DNA of 64,000 nucleotides, from positions 96,355,741 to 96,419,740 of the forward strand of contig CM041465.1 of assembly GCA_023213395.1 (NCBI GenBank). Direction: 5' to 3'. This stretch comes from Cycas panzhihuaensis (taxonomy: Eukaryota > Cycadophyta). Of the stretch, positions 38,331-49,530 are shown in pieces; positions within the stretch are counted from its first letter, which is position 1, and each line of letters starts with the position of its first letter. The notes beneath the pieces were generated by a model. It searched no databases. It had not been told where the DNA came from and saw only the letters and a list, made by a program, of their open reading frames with translations. A program made the translations under genes and the position numbers.

Positions 38331-40160
38331 CTTCGTAAGACTCTAATATCTATCTTGATCGACGGTGGTGCATCACTTAACTTCATTGATATTTTGATAG
38401 CCAGATATCTCAACCTATATATTATCCTAAAAACTAGCTTCACATGTTCTCTACTAGGGCACCAGAAACTCCATTGTGCAAGTGTTATTAAAAACCTCCA
38501 AGTCTAAATTAGCTCATACCTTTTGGTGTCAGATTTCTATGCCTTACAAATAGGATGATCTGATGCTATCTTAGGGATTTAATGGTTACAAATACTAGGG
38601 ACCTATAGCACGAACAACTTGCCTATAAATCCATTCATTGCCTTCAAAGACCACATGGGTCAAAATCATAAAATTTACAGAATGCAATCCCCCCTAACTA
38701 AGTGGTCTTTCCTGGATGTATGAAACACCATCTTCAATCTCATCTAGGGTATATAGTCTGTCTCAATAATATTTAAATCGCACCATAAATTCATCCACGT
38801 ATCTAGGATGTTATTACCTAATATGAATAAGTATTTGCCCCTCTACCTACCACTACCCCTCCTTATCGTGGTTTCTATCATACAATTGACCTCCAATCTA
38901 ACCATGACCCTATTAGCCTTCAAACTTATCGTAACTCATACTTCCAAAAGAATGAAATTAAGAAACTCACAAATGAGCTCCTCGACATGGGCATAATCCA
39001 ACCAAGTAAAAGCCCTTATGCTGCCCCAATTGTCTTAGTTAGGAAGAAGGATGGCTCCTTTCGTCTTTGCGTTGACTATAGGGAATTAAATAAGACTACC
39101 ATTAAAAATAAATTTCCCACCCCTCGCATAGATGACATGCTGGACAAAATCCATGGCGCAATAATTTTTTCTAAGTTAGACCTCTAATCTGGGTACTACC
39201 AAATCCTAATTGCCCCATAAGATTGCCATGAGACAGCATTTTGCACACATCATGGCCATTTTGAGTTTCGTGTAATGCCCTTTGGCCTTTTAAATACCCC
39301 GGCAACCTTCTAAGCTCCCATGAATAAAATCTTTGGTCCCCACCTTCATAAGTTTGTCATAGTTTTCTTTGATGACATTCTTATTTATAGTGCCTACTTG
39401 GATCACCATATCCAACACCTAGAAATTGTTGTCCAAATATTACAAAACCACCAACTCTATGCAAAACTATCTAAGTGTGAGTTTGGACAATCAGAACTCA
39501 ATTATTTAGGTGACATCATATCATCACAAGGGGTACATGTAAACTTTGGTAAAATATCAGTCATCACAATGTCGCCAACACCTACCACTCTTACCCAACT
39601 ACGAGTATTCCTTGGGCTCACTGGTTTTTATCGACACTTCGTGCGTAATTATGCTCCTCTTGCCATCCCATTAACCAACCTCCTTCGCAAAGAGGCTTTC
39701 CAATGGTCCCCAAAAGCAGATACTGCCTTTTCTCACCTCAAAGTCGTAATGACCTTCACCCTAGTCCTCATCACTCCTAATTTCAACCAACCCTTCCAAC
39801 TTGAATATGATGCCTCAGGATTTGGTTTGGGTGTAGTCCTAATGCAAGACTCTCATCCCATTGTATTCAAAAGCTGAAAATTAAAAGATTACAAGCTTTG
39901 TCTCTCTACATATCAGAAAGAGATGAAGGCTATTCTTCACGCTATTAATAAATGATGGCAATATCTCTTAGGCTCTAAGTTCACTATTCTCACAGAACAT
40001 CGTAGCCTCCATAATTTATTGACTCAACCAGTCTTGTCTAACAAACAAGCTAAGTGGGTTCACCGATTATAAGTCTTTGACTTCTCAATAGCATATAAAA
40101 AAGGCAAAGATAATACAGTGGTAGACGCCCTTTCACGTCTTCATCTTGATGATAATGTTC
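38331..40160 (+). pseudogene. G2 protease, reverse transcriptase and RNase H, broken
   Basis: The protease active site reads ILIDGGASLNFID (Ser of Asp-Ser-Gly is Gly). The RT starts at [19 protein letters not shown] (38987-39187) and, after stops, continues as a 185-codon open stretch (39320-39877). That stretch contains VFFDDILIYSAYLDHH with both catalytic Asp residues intact and LRVFLGLTGFYRHFVRNYAP. RNase H follows: DASGFGLGVVLMQD (first Asp intact), TEHRSLHNLL (Glu where the family has Asp) and DALSRLH at 40126. Most stops are single TAG/TAA codons, so this is the best-preserved RT in the window. Confidence 0.93.
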
Positions 40161-40329
40161 CTAACCCAAGCCTCCATGCCATCAACAATCCCCAACCACT
40201 TTGGCTTGATGAACTATGCATTGAAAACCAAGCCCATCCAGACTATCCTAATTAAAGAAAAAAAGTTCTCACCCATAAAGGTTGGTCAACCTTTAACAAT
40301 CACCTCATCTACCACAATCGTATCTTTGT

Positions 40330-41624
40330 CCATCCCTCCTCCTTATTCATCCCTAAAATCCTAACAGAATACCACTCGTCCCCCCTTGGCGGCCACTCTA
40401 ACTTTAATAAGACTTATCGATAGATTCACACAGATTTCTTTTGGCACTATATGAAGACCACCATATTCACCTTCATATTAGAATGCGACACTTGTCAGCA
40501 AAATAAAGTAGAGACCAAACCTCTCCTTGGCCTTCTCTAACCATTAAATATTCCTCAAGGCAAGTGGCAAGATATTACCATGGACTTCATTACAGGCCTA
40601 CCTCCATTTACCGAGTTTCACTCCATTTGGGTAGTCATTGATCGATTAACCAAGTACTCACACTTTCTCCTAGTTCACACCTCATATTCATCCTCTCGTC
40701 TCGCTGACTTATATGTCCAATTCATATTTCACCTCCATGGCTTCCCATCATCTATCGTTTGCAACTGAGACCCTAAGTTTACTAGCTCCTTTTGGCAAGA
40801 ACTCTTTAAGGCTATTAGAACCTTATTTAACATGAGTTTTGCCTACCACCTACAAACAAACGGCTAATCCAAGGTTCTAAACAAAACTTTAGAAACTTAT
40901 CTGCATTGTTGTGCCTCAAAACACCAAGCTAAGTGGACCTCATGGCTTGCCCTGGCCGAGTATTGTTATAACTCTTCCCATCATTCTGCCATCGGTATGT
41001 CCCCATTTTTGGCTCTTTATGGCTACCACCCATTCCCCCACCATACCCTAGCCACAAACTTTTGAATAACTTCTATGCAATAAAAGCTTTAAGAAATGGA
41101 TCAAATCTTGCATGCCCTTCAACAGAATTTAGCCACTGCCCGAAATCGAATGAAGCAACTCACAGACCGCCACCAATCTGATTGATCCTTTGATATTTGA
41201 TATCTAGTATACCTTCGCCTCCAACCTTATAAGCAACAATCTCTTAAGTCACATCAAGGGCATAAACTAAGCCCCCACTACTATAGCCCTTATAAGATCC
41301 TACACAAAATCAGTGAAGTTGCTTATGCCCTTGAACTTCCCCCAAATATTAACATCCATAATGTTTTCCATGTGTCCTACCTAAAAAAATACCTTGGCAC
41401 TAAAGTTACACCCCACACAACCTTACCCATTCTCTATGAAGAGCAAACTCTTACAATTCCTCCTAATAAAATCCTTGTTAGTCACCAACACTGCCTTCGA
41501 AATCGTACTATTTCTGAAAACTTGGCATAGTGGGTCAACTGCAATGCAGATGAAGCTACTTAGGAATCCAACGAGTTCATCCAGCAACATCCTCATCTCT
41601 AACGCTGTAAGGACTCAGCGTCTC
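40330..41624 (+). pseudogene. G2 integrase with chromodomain-like C-terminus, broken
   Basis: The HHCC zinc domain is readable: HSSPLGGHSNFNKTYR, then CDTCQQNK at about 40487. In the core, DITMDFITGLPPF keeps the first Asp and DPKFTSSFWQELF the second, after a stop. The catalytic Glu codon at 40871-40873 is AAG Lys. The GPY-type C-terminal region reads HKLSPHYYSPYKIL and NVFHVSYLKKYLG, followed by a chromodomain-like segment with DEATWESNEF (41550-41590). This segment is typical of chromoviruses. Five or more stops are present. Confidence 0.92.
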
Positions 41625-41636
41625 AAAGGGGGGACC
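41625..41636 (+). other. G2 polypurine tract
   Basis: AAAGGGGGGACC sits directly before the 3' LTR's TGTAA. Confidence 0.92.
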
Positions 41637-41982
41637 TGTAATATAACCCCATATTTCCTTAGTATTAGTGAGTGGGAGCCACCAACAAGTAAGGATTAAG
41701 GTATTTATTAAGATGTGTGTATGGACTGCTAAGCCGTCCAATAAGATATTAGGCCATTAGGGCCACCAATAGAATCATAAGGATGAAGACCCTTACTTGT
41801 GTATTTAAAGGGTTAAATCACTTGTAATGTTATCGAGTATGGTATCTTGAAAGAGAAAGTACTTTGATACTCATTTCAATGATTCACTATCAGTAATCTG
41901 CTTATGCATTTACATTATTTTGGCTTCATTTTTTGCTAATTTTCGCACCTGTAAGTCTAAATTTCTGAGAAGGAATAGTCCA
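41637..41982 (+). repeat. G2 3' LTR
   Basis: 346 bases, ends TG/CA, aligned end to end with the 5' LTR. Confidence 0.95.
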
Positions 41983-42344
41983 TGTAGCCTATACATGATA
42001 CTCTATTTTCTCCATATTACCTAAGAGATCCCTTGAACCAAGTATAATGAGTATTTCCATGATGCCTACATGACATACTTCTTAATTATGATTATACAAA
42101 GATGGAATATTATTTCAATATAATTGACCTTTATAATCAAGTAACCTACCCAAAATATAATATGATCTTGACAAACAAGATTTTGATCATATAGTATCAT
42201 GCTTATATCCCTTCTTTCTTTAAAATAACTTTCTAGTGCTTTTATAGGATATGTTGTCAAATTTTTGATTCTTTCAAAGATGAGAATAGAGGATGCAACT
42301 GAGTTGAAAGTAATCATGAATAGTTTCCAATACATGTATATCAT
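41983..42344 (-). pseudogene. M: N-terminal part of the unrecognised ORF
   Basis: On the minus strand 92 codons are open from an ATG at 42344 (MIYMYWKLFMITFNSVASS). Reading then continues in the same frame through three TAG stops to the G2 insertion and beyond it (35216-35518). I do not recognise the product. It may begin earlier: a TGA lies a few codons upstream and the frame before it shifts. Confidence 0.45.
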
Positions 42345-43030
42345 TGTATGTCATGACATCATTTAAATTTTGGCTACCAACCTATCAACACAAACTAGGA
42401 TAATGTTGCCCATACCTTTTGTCAGTGTACATGTGTCTCCATGAAGAATTATCTACAAAGATTGTGGTTCAAGTTCTTCAACTTCAATAATCCCAGGTGT
42501 GAAGTCTCATGTTATCTTGGTGAGACTCAGGTTATTTGGTGCACTCAAATCATATTTTGGGCAAAAATTATCATATTCCTGTTTATCTATGAGAGAATTT
42601 TCCTCACTAGAATCAAGTTATTTTTTTACTTTCCTTTTCATCTTCGTCCTTTGGTTATTTGCCTTTTTAATATACCTTTGAACTTCTTCAGGTCCTTTTT
42701 CATGTACTCCTATTAACAGTTTCCAAGCGTCTTCAGCTGAGTTGGTGTTTTGAAGAAATTGGACAAGGAAGTGATAAGAAGAAGGAAGATGGTTCTTATC
42801 AAAAGATGCAAGTATTACGTCAATGGCTATTCTATTTTTCTTTTTGAAAGTTTCCTCCCCTTCTTCGTGAGTCATTTCATTACTTATAATTGTCTTCCAA
42901 AGTTTCTTTAACATAAATATACACTCCATCTTAATTTTCTAAATATGGAAATTAGTTCCAATATACTTGGGTAAGGCTTGTGGAATATTTGTTAACCAAA
43001 ACTCATTCTTTTCTAGTACAAAAATAATAA
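42345..43030 (-). pseudogene. M gag (Copia, Sirevirus-like) and protease trace
   Basis: Minus-strand text at 42940-43020 reads EFWLTNIPQALPKYIGTNFH, the opening of Copia gag. 42618-42929 is open for 103 codons and contains KKNRIAIDVILASFDKN and AEDAWKLLIGVHEKGPEEV, the pattern of the gag-polypeptide family (A-x-x-x-W-x-x-L, then HEG-like). The HE(K)G form is typical of Sirevirus gags. Near 42440 VDNSSWRHMYTDK may be a decayed protease site (family: V-D-S-G-C-S-R-H-M). No zinc knuckle was found. Confidence 0.72.
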
Positions 43031-43444
43031 CATCTTCTAGCTCTATGATGAAAGATTAACTTGATTTCAATCACATCAATCAACTTGAATAACACTAACT
43101 CTATCAAAACAATAAGAAATTCTCTTAAATCACATTTCAAATTGTCCAACTCTGAGATATGATTCTGATGCCTTAAACAGATTATGAAATGGATGTTTGA
43201 ATACAGAGATATAGAATAAAATGTACAAGAACCCTCTTTGTATATCAAACAAAGTAAAGATAATTTTTAAACCCCCTCTTCTTAGTAGGCAAAAAAGGTC
43301 ATATTAAATACCCATATACCTAACCGCTTAGGTGTGAAGAGCCAAACACCTTTAAAAACTAAATTTGAATCAAATATACCTTATTCAAATTTCTGGTCTG
43401 TAGATCAAATATAGCCAAAGGGATTAAAACCCTAACTTAGACCT
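43031..43444 (-). other. M leader between gag and actin sequence
   Basis: No motif on either strand. A short open frame (43003-43248, -) precedes gag but resembles nothing known. Confidence 0.5.
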
Positions 43445-43653
43445 ATATTCATTGCGATGTCACTTCTTCCATTTGGAGATTTAACAAGCAATCGACTAGT
43501 CTTCCTCTGCATCTCCTCTACACATCATAGAGATACCTCTCTATTCCAAGTAACTAAGATGACGAAGATAATATTCGAGATCTTCAACGCACCAGCCTTG
43601 TATATGTCATTCATGCGATGTTATCTTTATATGGCAGTGGACGCACAACGATA
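43445..43653 (+). pseudogene. Actin-derived fragment, left part (interrupted by O)
   Basis: The plus-strand stretch 43552-43602 reads KMTKIIFEIFNAPALYM. Actin has the highly conserved K-M-T-Q-I-M-F-E-T-F-N-x-P-A-M-Y block here. After a one-base shift, MLSLYGSGRTT (43616-43650) matches actin's V-L-S-L-Y-A-S-G-R-T-T. Upstream, weaker matches cover the E-A-P-L-N-P-K region and an I-W near 43472. O inserted between codons ~149 and 150. The orientation is antisense to host element M. No other family fits both motifs. The fragment has frameshifts and is not a functional gene. Confidence 0.82.
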
Positions 43654-43965
43654 TAAAAGAGATTAATGTATCAAGGTCATTTGTGTAGATTAATTATGCG
43701 ACCTTATGATATATTATTAGTATTAATCTCTTAATGAAATATACTTTATAAGTATTTAGATGTAATTTTAGGTTTATGTCATTAGGTAGAAAAATTCTAA
43801 TCCTAATACTCACCCTTAATAATAAAAGGTGAATTCTCAAGGAGGGAGTCATTATTCATTCTCACCTCCAAGCTTACTCTTATATCTTGTTTCATCTTCT
43901 TTTTCATTCTCCATTGCTATTGTATGCATGTGAGTGATTTATCTCCTAGATCCATCCTTCCTTCA
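43654..43965 (+). repeat. O 5' LTR
   Basis: 312 bases. The first dinucleotide is TA for TG. It ends CCTTCCTTCA. Confidence 0.94.
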
Positions 43966-43967
43966 TG

Positions 43968-43979
43968 TGGTATCAGAGC
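43968..43979 (+). other. O primer binding site
   Basis: TGGTATCAGAGC, perfect, two bases after the LTR. Confidence 0.95.
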
Positions 43980-45904
43980 TAGAAGGGGATCTATTCACTC
44001 AATTCCACTTGCATGGAATCATTTTACCTCTCCTTCATCTTCAATGTGAAGTATTGAGAATGCATTCATTATTTTTTAAAATCTTGATAGCTTAAAATTA
44101 TAGTATTTTGTATGTTGTTATTTTCTATATGTGTGAAAAAATTCATATCTAAAGAATACAGATTTTTGAAGTCGTTCAGCTGCCAGAACAATCCCGGAAG
44201 CATTAAAGGCCCAAAATTTCATAAAAAATTTGACCATCTTAGATTTTGATAAAATTTAGCATACAAGGTCGCCTTGACTAGATGATCATTTTTGTCTTCT
44301 AGAGAAACTTTAGATTCAACTTCCAATAGTGAGTTTTGGTTATGATAAAAGGGTAAAATTTATGGATAAGTGATTTAAAGCACTTTTCCCAATGAAATCC
44401 TTTAATCATAAGCTGAAACTCTAAATGTTTTATTAAGGGATCTAGTAGATTTATGTTTTAGGATTAGTTTAAGATAAATTTCATCCACTAGTTAGTGAGA
44501 TCTATGCATTTTTCTCACGGTTGCTAATTTTACCTACTCAACCCTATAAAGGACATTATAAGGATATTTTGGGTAAGTTTTTGGTAGATTTTATAGATGG
44601 TACAGAAAGGAAAGTTAATGTACGTGTCAAAACGTAACTTTTGACATATTGAAGTTTAGATTTTGAGATAGTTGATTTGGCAAGATTTTGCTTTTGTGCT
44701 TTTTTAGGTAGAAAATTTTTTATGCCTTTTCAGAAATCTAACTTCATAACTCTATCAAAAATGATATTTTGAGCACTTTTTCCTTCTGTCATAAATTTGA
44801 ATTTCATCATTTAGGCCTTCATACTTATAATTTTTAGAAAAAGTATGTTCATTTATCATTATTTATAAATTTTGTGAAAAAATCACAAAAAAGGGGAAAA
44901 TAGCATACATATAGATTTAGAAAAATTAGCATTTTAGTAGCAAGTTAATCCATTTTTTAGGCCATTGTGACTTTTATATCAAAACTTCCAAAATCATATT
45001 TAGAAACATTGTACTAAAGCAAAGGAAACCTTGGATCAGAAGTAATATATGGTTCCCCTACTAAATCTAATATGCCTTTTCTATTTTCACACATAGCATA
45101 AAGCATCACAAAAGTAGCAACAACAACAAGGTAAGCACAAAAAATAAGCAAGATCATTTGGTAACTATTCATTTCAATTTTCAATTATAATGAAACATCT
45201 TACACTATTCCTAAAAGGAATCTCATCTGTACGATCTATACTGCCAGTTCGTAACTTGTGCGCATACTCACCTTGGTTGAAATAGACCAAGATTGGCCAA
45301 AGTCCAGGCCCTAAGGGAGATGTAAGTTTCATACTGGGTCTGGTTTTAACCGGAATAGTAGTGGAGGGACAAGTTAGCCATACCTATGGCCTCTAATTAG
45401 AAATAATCCTAATAACCACCCAGGAAAACTGAAAACCTTAATACAAGATTAAAATTAACCCTGACCAATATCCGTCATAGCCGTGGGATATGCAGTACCA
45501 TTTAACTCTTCGGAGGAGGTATATAGCTGCTCATTGGTGAACTGGGTGAGGATTAGGAATGATTAGGCTCCACTGTGACTTAGATTTCATCCCCAAATAC
45601 AGGTGCAAATATTGCGGGTAAAGGCCCTAATCATATAATAGGAGCCTTAGGCATTGAAACCTCACCTATATTTAGACATAAGTGAGAGGTTAGTGGCATG
45701 ACACATCACCACTCTTTGTTATCTCTACATTAGGCCTCATTCTTGCATTATTGCTTATATTCATAATTATTAAAAAATACTTAATCATTGCTTGCTTCTC
45801 ATCATAACAATTATTTCTACATCCCTGCTGTGCCAAGTGTACTAGCCACATGTGTCAGTGACACATACTTCTACTACCATCTCTTCTACTTCATCATCAT
45901 CACC
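43980..45904 (+). other. O leader (about 1.9 kb)
   Basis: Non-coding but colinear with the N and I leaders. Blocks at 44160-44700 and 45190-45700 are the best kept. One copy of the CATCACAAAAG-type unit is present at about 45108, whereas N has three. Confidence 0.8.
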
Positions 45905-46268
45905 ATGTCATCTCAATTCAAGTAGAATGTTAATTGCATATTAAAAAGCAAAGAAAATTAGGATCTATGGTATACTGGAATTAAAAATGTTACAAAGTAT
46001 GAAGGCCTTTAGAGAGCCCACTTGCAGCCTACACCTACCATACCAGCAATAACTACAACAACTACTTCTGGTGGATCCGCCCCAATAACTCCTATATATG
46101 CTACAGCTATATTACAATGGGAGATAGATGATAAAAAGGTTCGTGTAAGAATTTTGTTGGTCATTGATCACTCCTTGTATAACTTGATAAATGAAGAGCA
46201 ATATGATACAGCCTAGAAGTTCTCAAAAAGAACTTTGATACAAAGTCAAATTTAAAATTTGTTCATCT
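45905..46268 (+). pseudogene. O gag, N-terminal part (cut by N)
   Basis: The ATG at 45905 opens MSSQF. 46022-46216 contains TTTTSGGSAPITPIYATAIL and LVIDHSLYNLINEEQYDTA. N enters at 46269 after TTTGTTCATCT, and the gag reading resumes at 53905. The TAG seven codons after LKSKEN corresponds to the same conserved Trp codon lost in N. Confidence 0.85.
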
Positions 46269-46580
46269 TGAAAGAGGTTAATATATCAAGGTCATTTGTA
46301 TAGATTAATTATGTGACCTTAGGATATATTATTATCATTAGTCTCTTAATGAAATACACTTTATGTGCATTTAGATATAATTTCAAGTTCATGTCATTAG
46401 GCGAGAAAATCCTAACCCTAATGCTCACCCTCAATAATAAAAGATGAAATCTCAAGGAGGGAGTCATTATTCATTCTCACCTCCAAGTTTACTCTCATAT
46501 CTTGTTTCATCTTCTTTTTTATTCTCCATTACCATTATGTGTATGTGAGTGATGTATCTCTTATATCCATTCTTCCTTCA
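46269..46580 (+). repeat. N 5' LTR
   Basis: 312 bases, TG/CA ends, TGAAAGAGG start. Confidence 0.97.
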
Positions 46581-46582
46581 TA

Positions 46583-46594
46583 TGGTATCAAAGC
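46583..46594 (+). other. N primer binding site
   Basis: TGGTATCAAAGC, one G-to-A change from the initiator-Met site; two-base spacer. Confidence 0.94.
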
Positions 46595-48576
46595 CACAAG
46601 GGGATCTATACACTCCATTCCACTTGCATGGAGTCATTTTGCCTCTCTTTCACCTTCAATGTAAAGTATTGAGAGTGCATTTATTATTTTTTAACATCTT
46701 CAGAGCTTAAAATCATAGAATTTTGTATGTTATTAATTTACCTATGTGTGCAGAAATTTAGAGGTAAGGAATATAGGTTTTTGAAGTCGTTTAGCTGCCG
46801 GAACTGTCCCGGAAGTATTAAAGGCCCAAAATTTCATAAAAACCTCGACCATCTCAGAATTTGATGAAATTTGGTATGAAAGATCACCTTGACTAGAGGA
46901 TCATTTTTGTCTTCTAGAGAAACTTTAGATTCATCCTATAATAGTAATTTTTGACTGTGACAAAAGGGTAAATTTTGTGGATAAGTGATTTAAATCACTT
47001 TTCCTAATGAAATCCTTTAATTATAAGCTAAAAATATGAAAGTTTTATTAAGGTGTCTGGTAGATTTATGTCTTAGAATTATTTTAAGATAAATTTCATC
47101 AAATTTCATCCACTAGTTAGTGAGATCTATGCAGTCTTCTCATAGTTGTTGATTTTGTCGACTCAACCCCATAAAGGACATTGCAAGGGCATTTCGGGTA
47201 ATTGTTTGGTAGATTTTATAGATGGTGTAGAAGGGAAAGTTAATGTACATGTTAAAATATAACTTTGGACATATTAAAGTTTAGATTCTGAGACAATTCA
47301 TCTGGCATGATTTTACTTTGGTGCTTTTTCGAGTAGAAAATGTTTTTTGCCTTTTCTAAAATCTAACTTCATAACTCTATCAAAAATGACATACTGAACA
47401 CGTTTTTCTTCTATCATAAATTTAGATTTCATCATTTAGGCCTTCATATTTGTAATTTTTTAAACATTTACCCATTTATCATTATTTATAAATTTTATGA
47501 AAAAATCATAAAATATGGCAAAATAACATGCATGTTGATTTTAAAAAATCATCATTTTAGTAAAAAGTTAATCCACTTTTTAGCCCATTGTGGTTTTTTT
47601 ATCGAAACTTCCAAAATCATATTTAGAAACATTGTACTAAAGCAAGGGAAACCTTGAATCAGAAGCAGCATCTAGTTCCCCTGTTAAATCCAACATGCTT
47701 TTTCTATTTGCACACATAGCATAAAGCATCACAAAAGTAGCAACAACAATAAAGTATCACAAAAGCAACAACAACAACAAAGCATCACAAAAGCAATAGC
47801 AACAACAAAGCAAGTAAGCACATTTAGCAACTTTTCATTTCAGTTTTCAGTTATACAGAAACATCTTACACTATTTCTAAAAGGAATCTCATCCGTACGA
47901 TCTATGCCGCGAGTTCTTGACTTGTGTGCACACTTGCCTCGGTTGAAATAGACCAAGGTTGGCTGAAGTCTAGGCCCTAAGAGAGGTGTGAGTTTCATAT
48001 TGGGTCTGGTCTTAACCAGAATAGTGGTAGAGGGACAGGTTAGCCATACCTATGGCATCCAATCAGGGATAAATCTTGATAACCACCCGAGAAAACTAAA
48101 AACCTTAATGCAAGATTAAAATTAACCTAGTCCAATATCTATCATAGCTGTGAAATACATAGTACCATTTGACTCTTCGGAGGAGGTATATAGCTACTCA
48201 TTGGTGAACTGGGTAAGGACTGGGAGTACTTGGGCTCTACTGTGACTTCAATTTTATCACCAAGCGTAGGTGCGGGTATCGTGGGTGAAGGCCCTAATCG
48301 TATACTAGAAGCCTTAGGCATCAAAAACCTCACCTAAATTTAGACATAAGTGAGAGGTTAGTGGCGTGACACATCACCACTCTTTGCGAGCTCTACATTA
48401 GGCCTCATTCTTATATCATTGCTTATATTCATTTTTCATAGTTATTAAAAAATACTTAATCATTACTTACTTCTCATCATAGCATTCACTTTTACATCCC
48501 TGCTATGCCAGGTATACTAGCCACACGTGTTAGTGGCATATACTTCTATCATCTCTTCTACTTCTTCTTCATCACC
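46595..48576 (+). other. N leader (about 2 kb)
   Basis: Non-coding. It matches O's and I's leaders along its length and contains a three-copy minisatellite at 47722-47812. The block 47880-48340 keeps unusual CpGs (CCGTACGATC, GCCGCGAG) and is conserved in I, O and N. Confidence 0.8.
47722..47812. repeat. Three-copy ~28-bp minisatellite in the N leader
   Basis: The unit begins AAAGCATCACAAAAG followed by an ACAACAACAA-rich tail, three times (47722, about 47751 and 47779). O (45108) and I (about 23640-23668, opposite strand) have one copy. Confidence 0.85.
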
Positions 48577-49530
48577 ATGTCATCTCAATTCAAGCAAAAT
48601 ATTAACTGCATATTAAAAGGTAAAGAAAATTAGGATATATGGTACACTAGAATTAAAAATGCTATAAAGTATGAAGGCCTTTGGAGAGCCCACTTGCAGC
48701 CTACACCTAGTATACCAGCAACAGTTATAACAATTGCTTCCAATGAATCTGCCCCAACAGCTCCTACAGATGCTACAGTCAAACTATAATGGGAGATAGA
48801 TGATGAAAAGATTCATGTAGGAATTCTATTGGTCATTGATCACTCATTACATAACTTAATAAATGAAGAGGAACATGATACAGGCTGGAAGGTCCTAGAA
48901 GTTCTTAGAAAGAACTTTAATACAAAGTCAGATTTAGAATTTGTTCATCTTATTTTAAAAATGAACAAATTAAAAATGCAGAAGGGACGAGCTCATGAGA
49001 TAATAAATCACCTTCGACCAATCAAATAGGTAATTGACAAAGACTTTAAGACCCAATACATCACTTGGGCATTTTTGATATAGTCATGTTTACATGTTCC
49101 TGATTATAAAAACTTGCTTGGAAGTCTTCAATCTAATGGAATATTGAAGACATTCAACTTCGAAGCACTTGCCAAGAAGTTCATAGAATTTGACAAGACC
49201 TTTGATACAAACTTTGTAACCTCTGAGTCTCTTCCAGATGTAGCCCTTGAGGTAGAAGAAGAAGTTTGTTATACAAAAAATGAAGGTCCCTCTCGTGTAG
49301 AGGAAATAATTGAGCGAGAGAAAGAGAAAAAAATATGGAAAATTATCCACAAGGTCAATCAAACCCTTAATCATAACCTCGACAGTTTTAAGGCCAAGGG
49401 CCACCTCAACAAAGAGCAAGACAATCAAGCCAAATCAGTAATTCTTCAGGGATTGGTAATCAAACTATTATGTGTGATCGATGTAACCGTAAAGGGCACT
49501 TAAAAAAAGATTACAAAATTGCCACTTATA
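48577..49530 (+). pseudogene. N gag with zinc knuckle, broken
   Basis: The ATG at 48577 is shared with O and I. The 48829-49029 frame gives VIDHSLHNLINEEEHDTGWK and KNFNTKSDLEFVHLILKMNK. 49114-49503 covers the second half of the capsid (KKFIEFDKTFDTNFVT) and a basic linker. The knuckle (49473-49515) reads CDRCNRKGHLKKDY: Cys, Cys, His kept, last Cys is Tyr. An early TAG replaces Trp about 17 codons from the start. Confidence 0.9.

Larger units (their letters stand above)
35519..41982 (+). mobile_element. G2: complete but dead Ty3/Gypsy chromovirus inserted in M
   Basis: Two 346-bp LTRs (35519-35864, 41637-41982) bracket the standard order PBS, leader, gag, protease, RT, RNase H, integrase, chromodomain, polypurine tract. 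The flanks TATAG (35514-35518) and TGTAG (41983-41987) form a target duplication with one change. The LTRs differ at about 36/346 positions (10%). Protein-level similarity to G1 is high. Confidence 0.96.

Noticed and set aside
35216-42344. Unrecognised M frame as a Sirevirus envelope-like protein
   Set aside because: No signal peptide, transmembrane pair or coiled coil visible; position alone is not enough.
43457-43666. An intact short actin-like gene
   Set aside because: The frame is shifted inside the conserved block, cut by an LTR and lacks both ends, so it is a pseudogene fragment.
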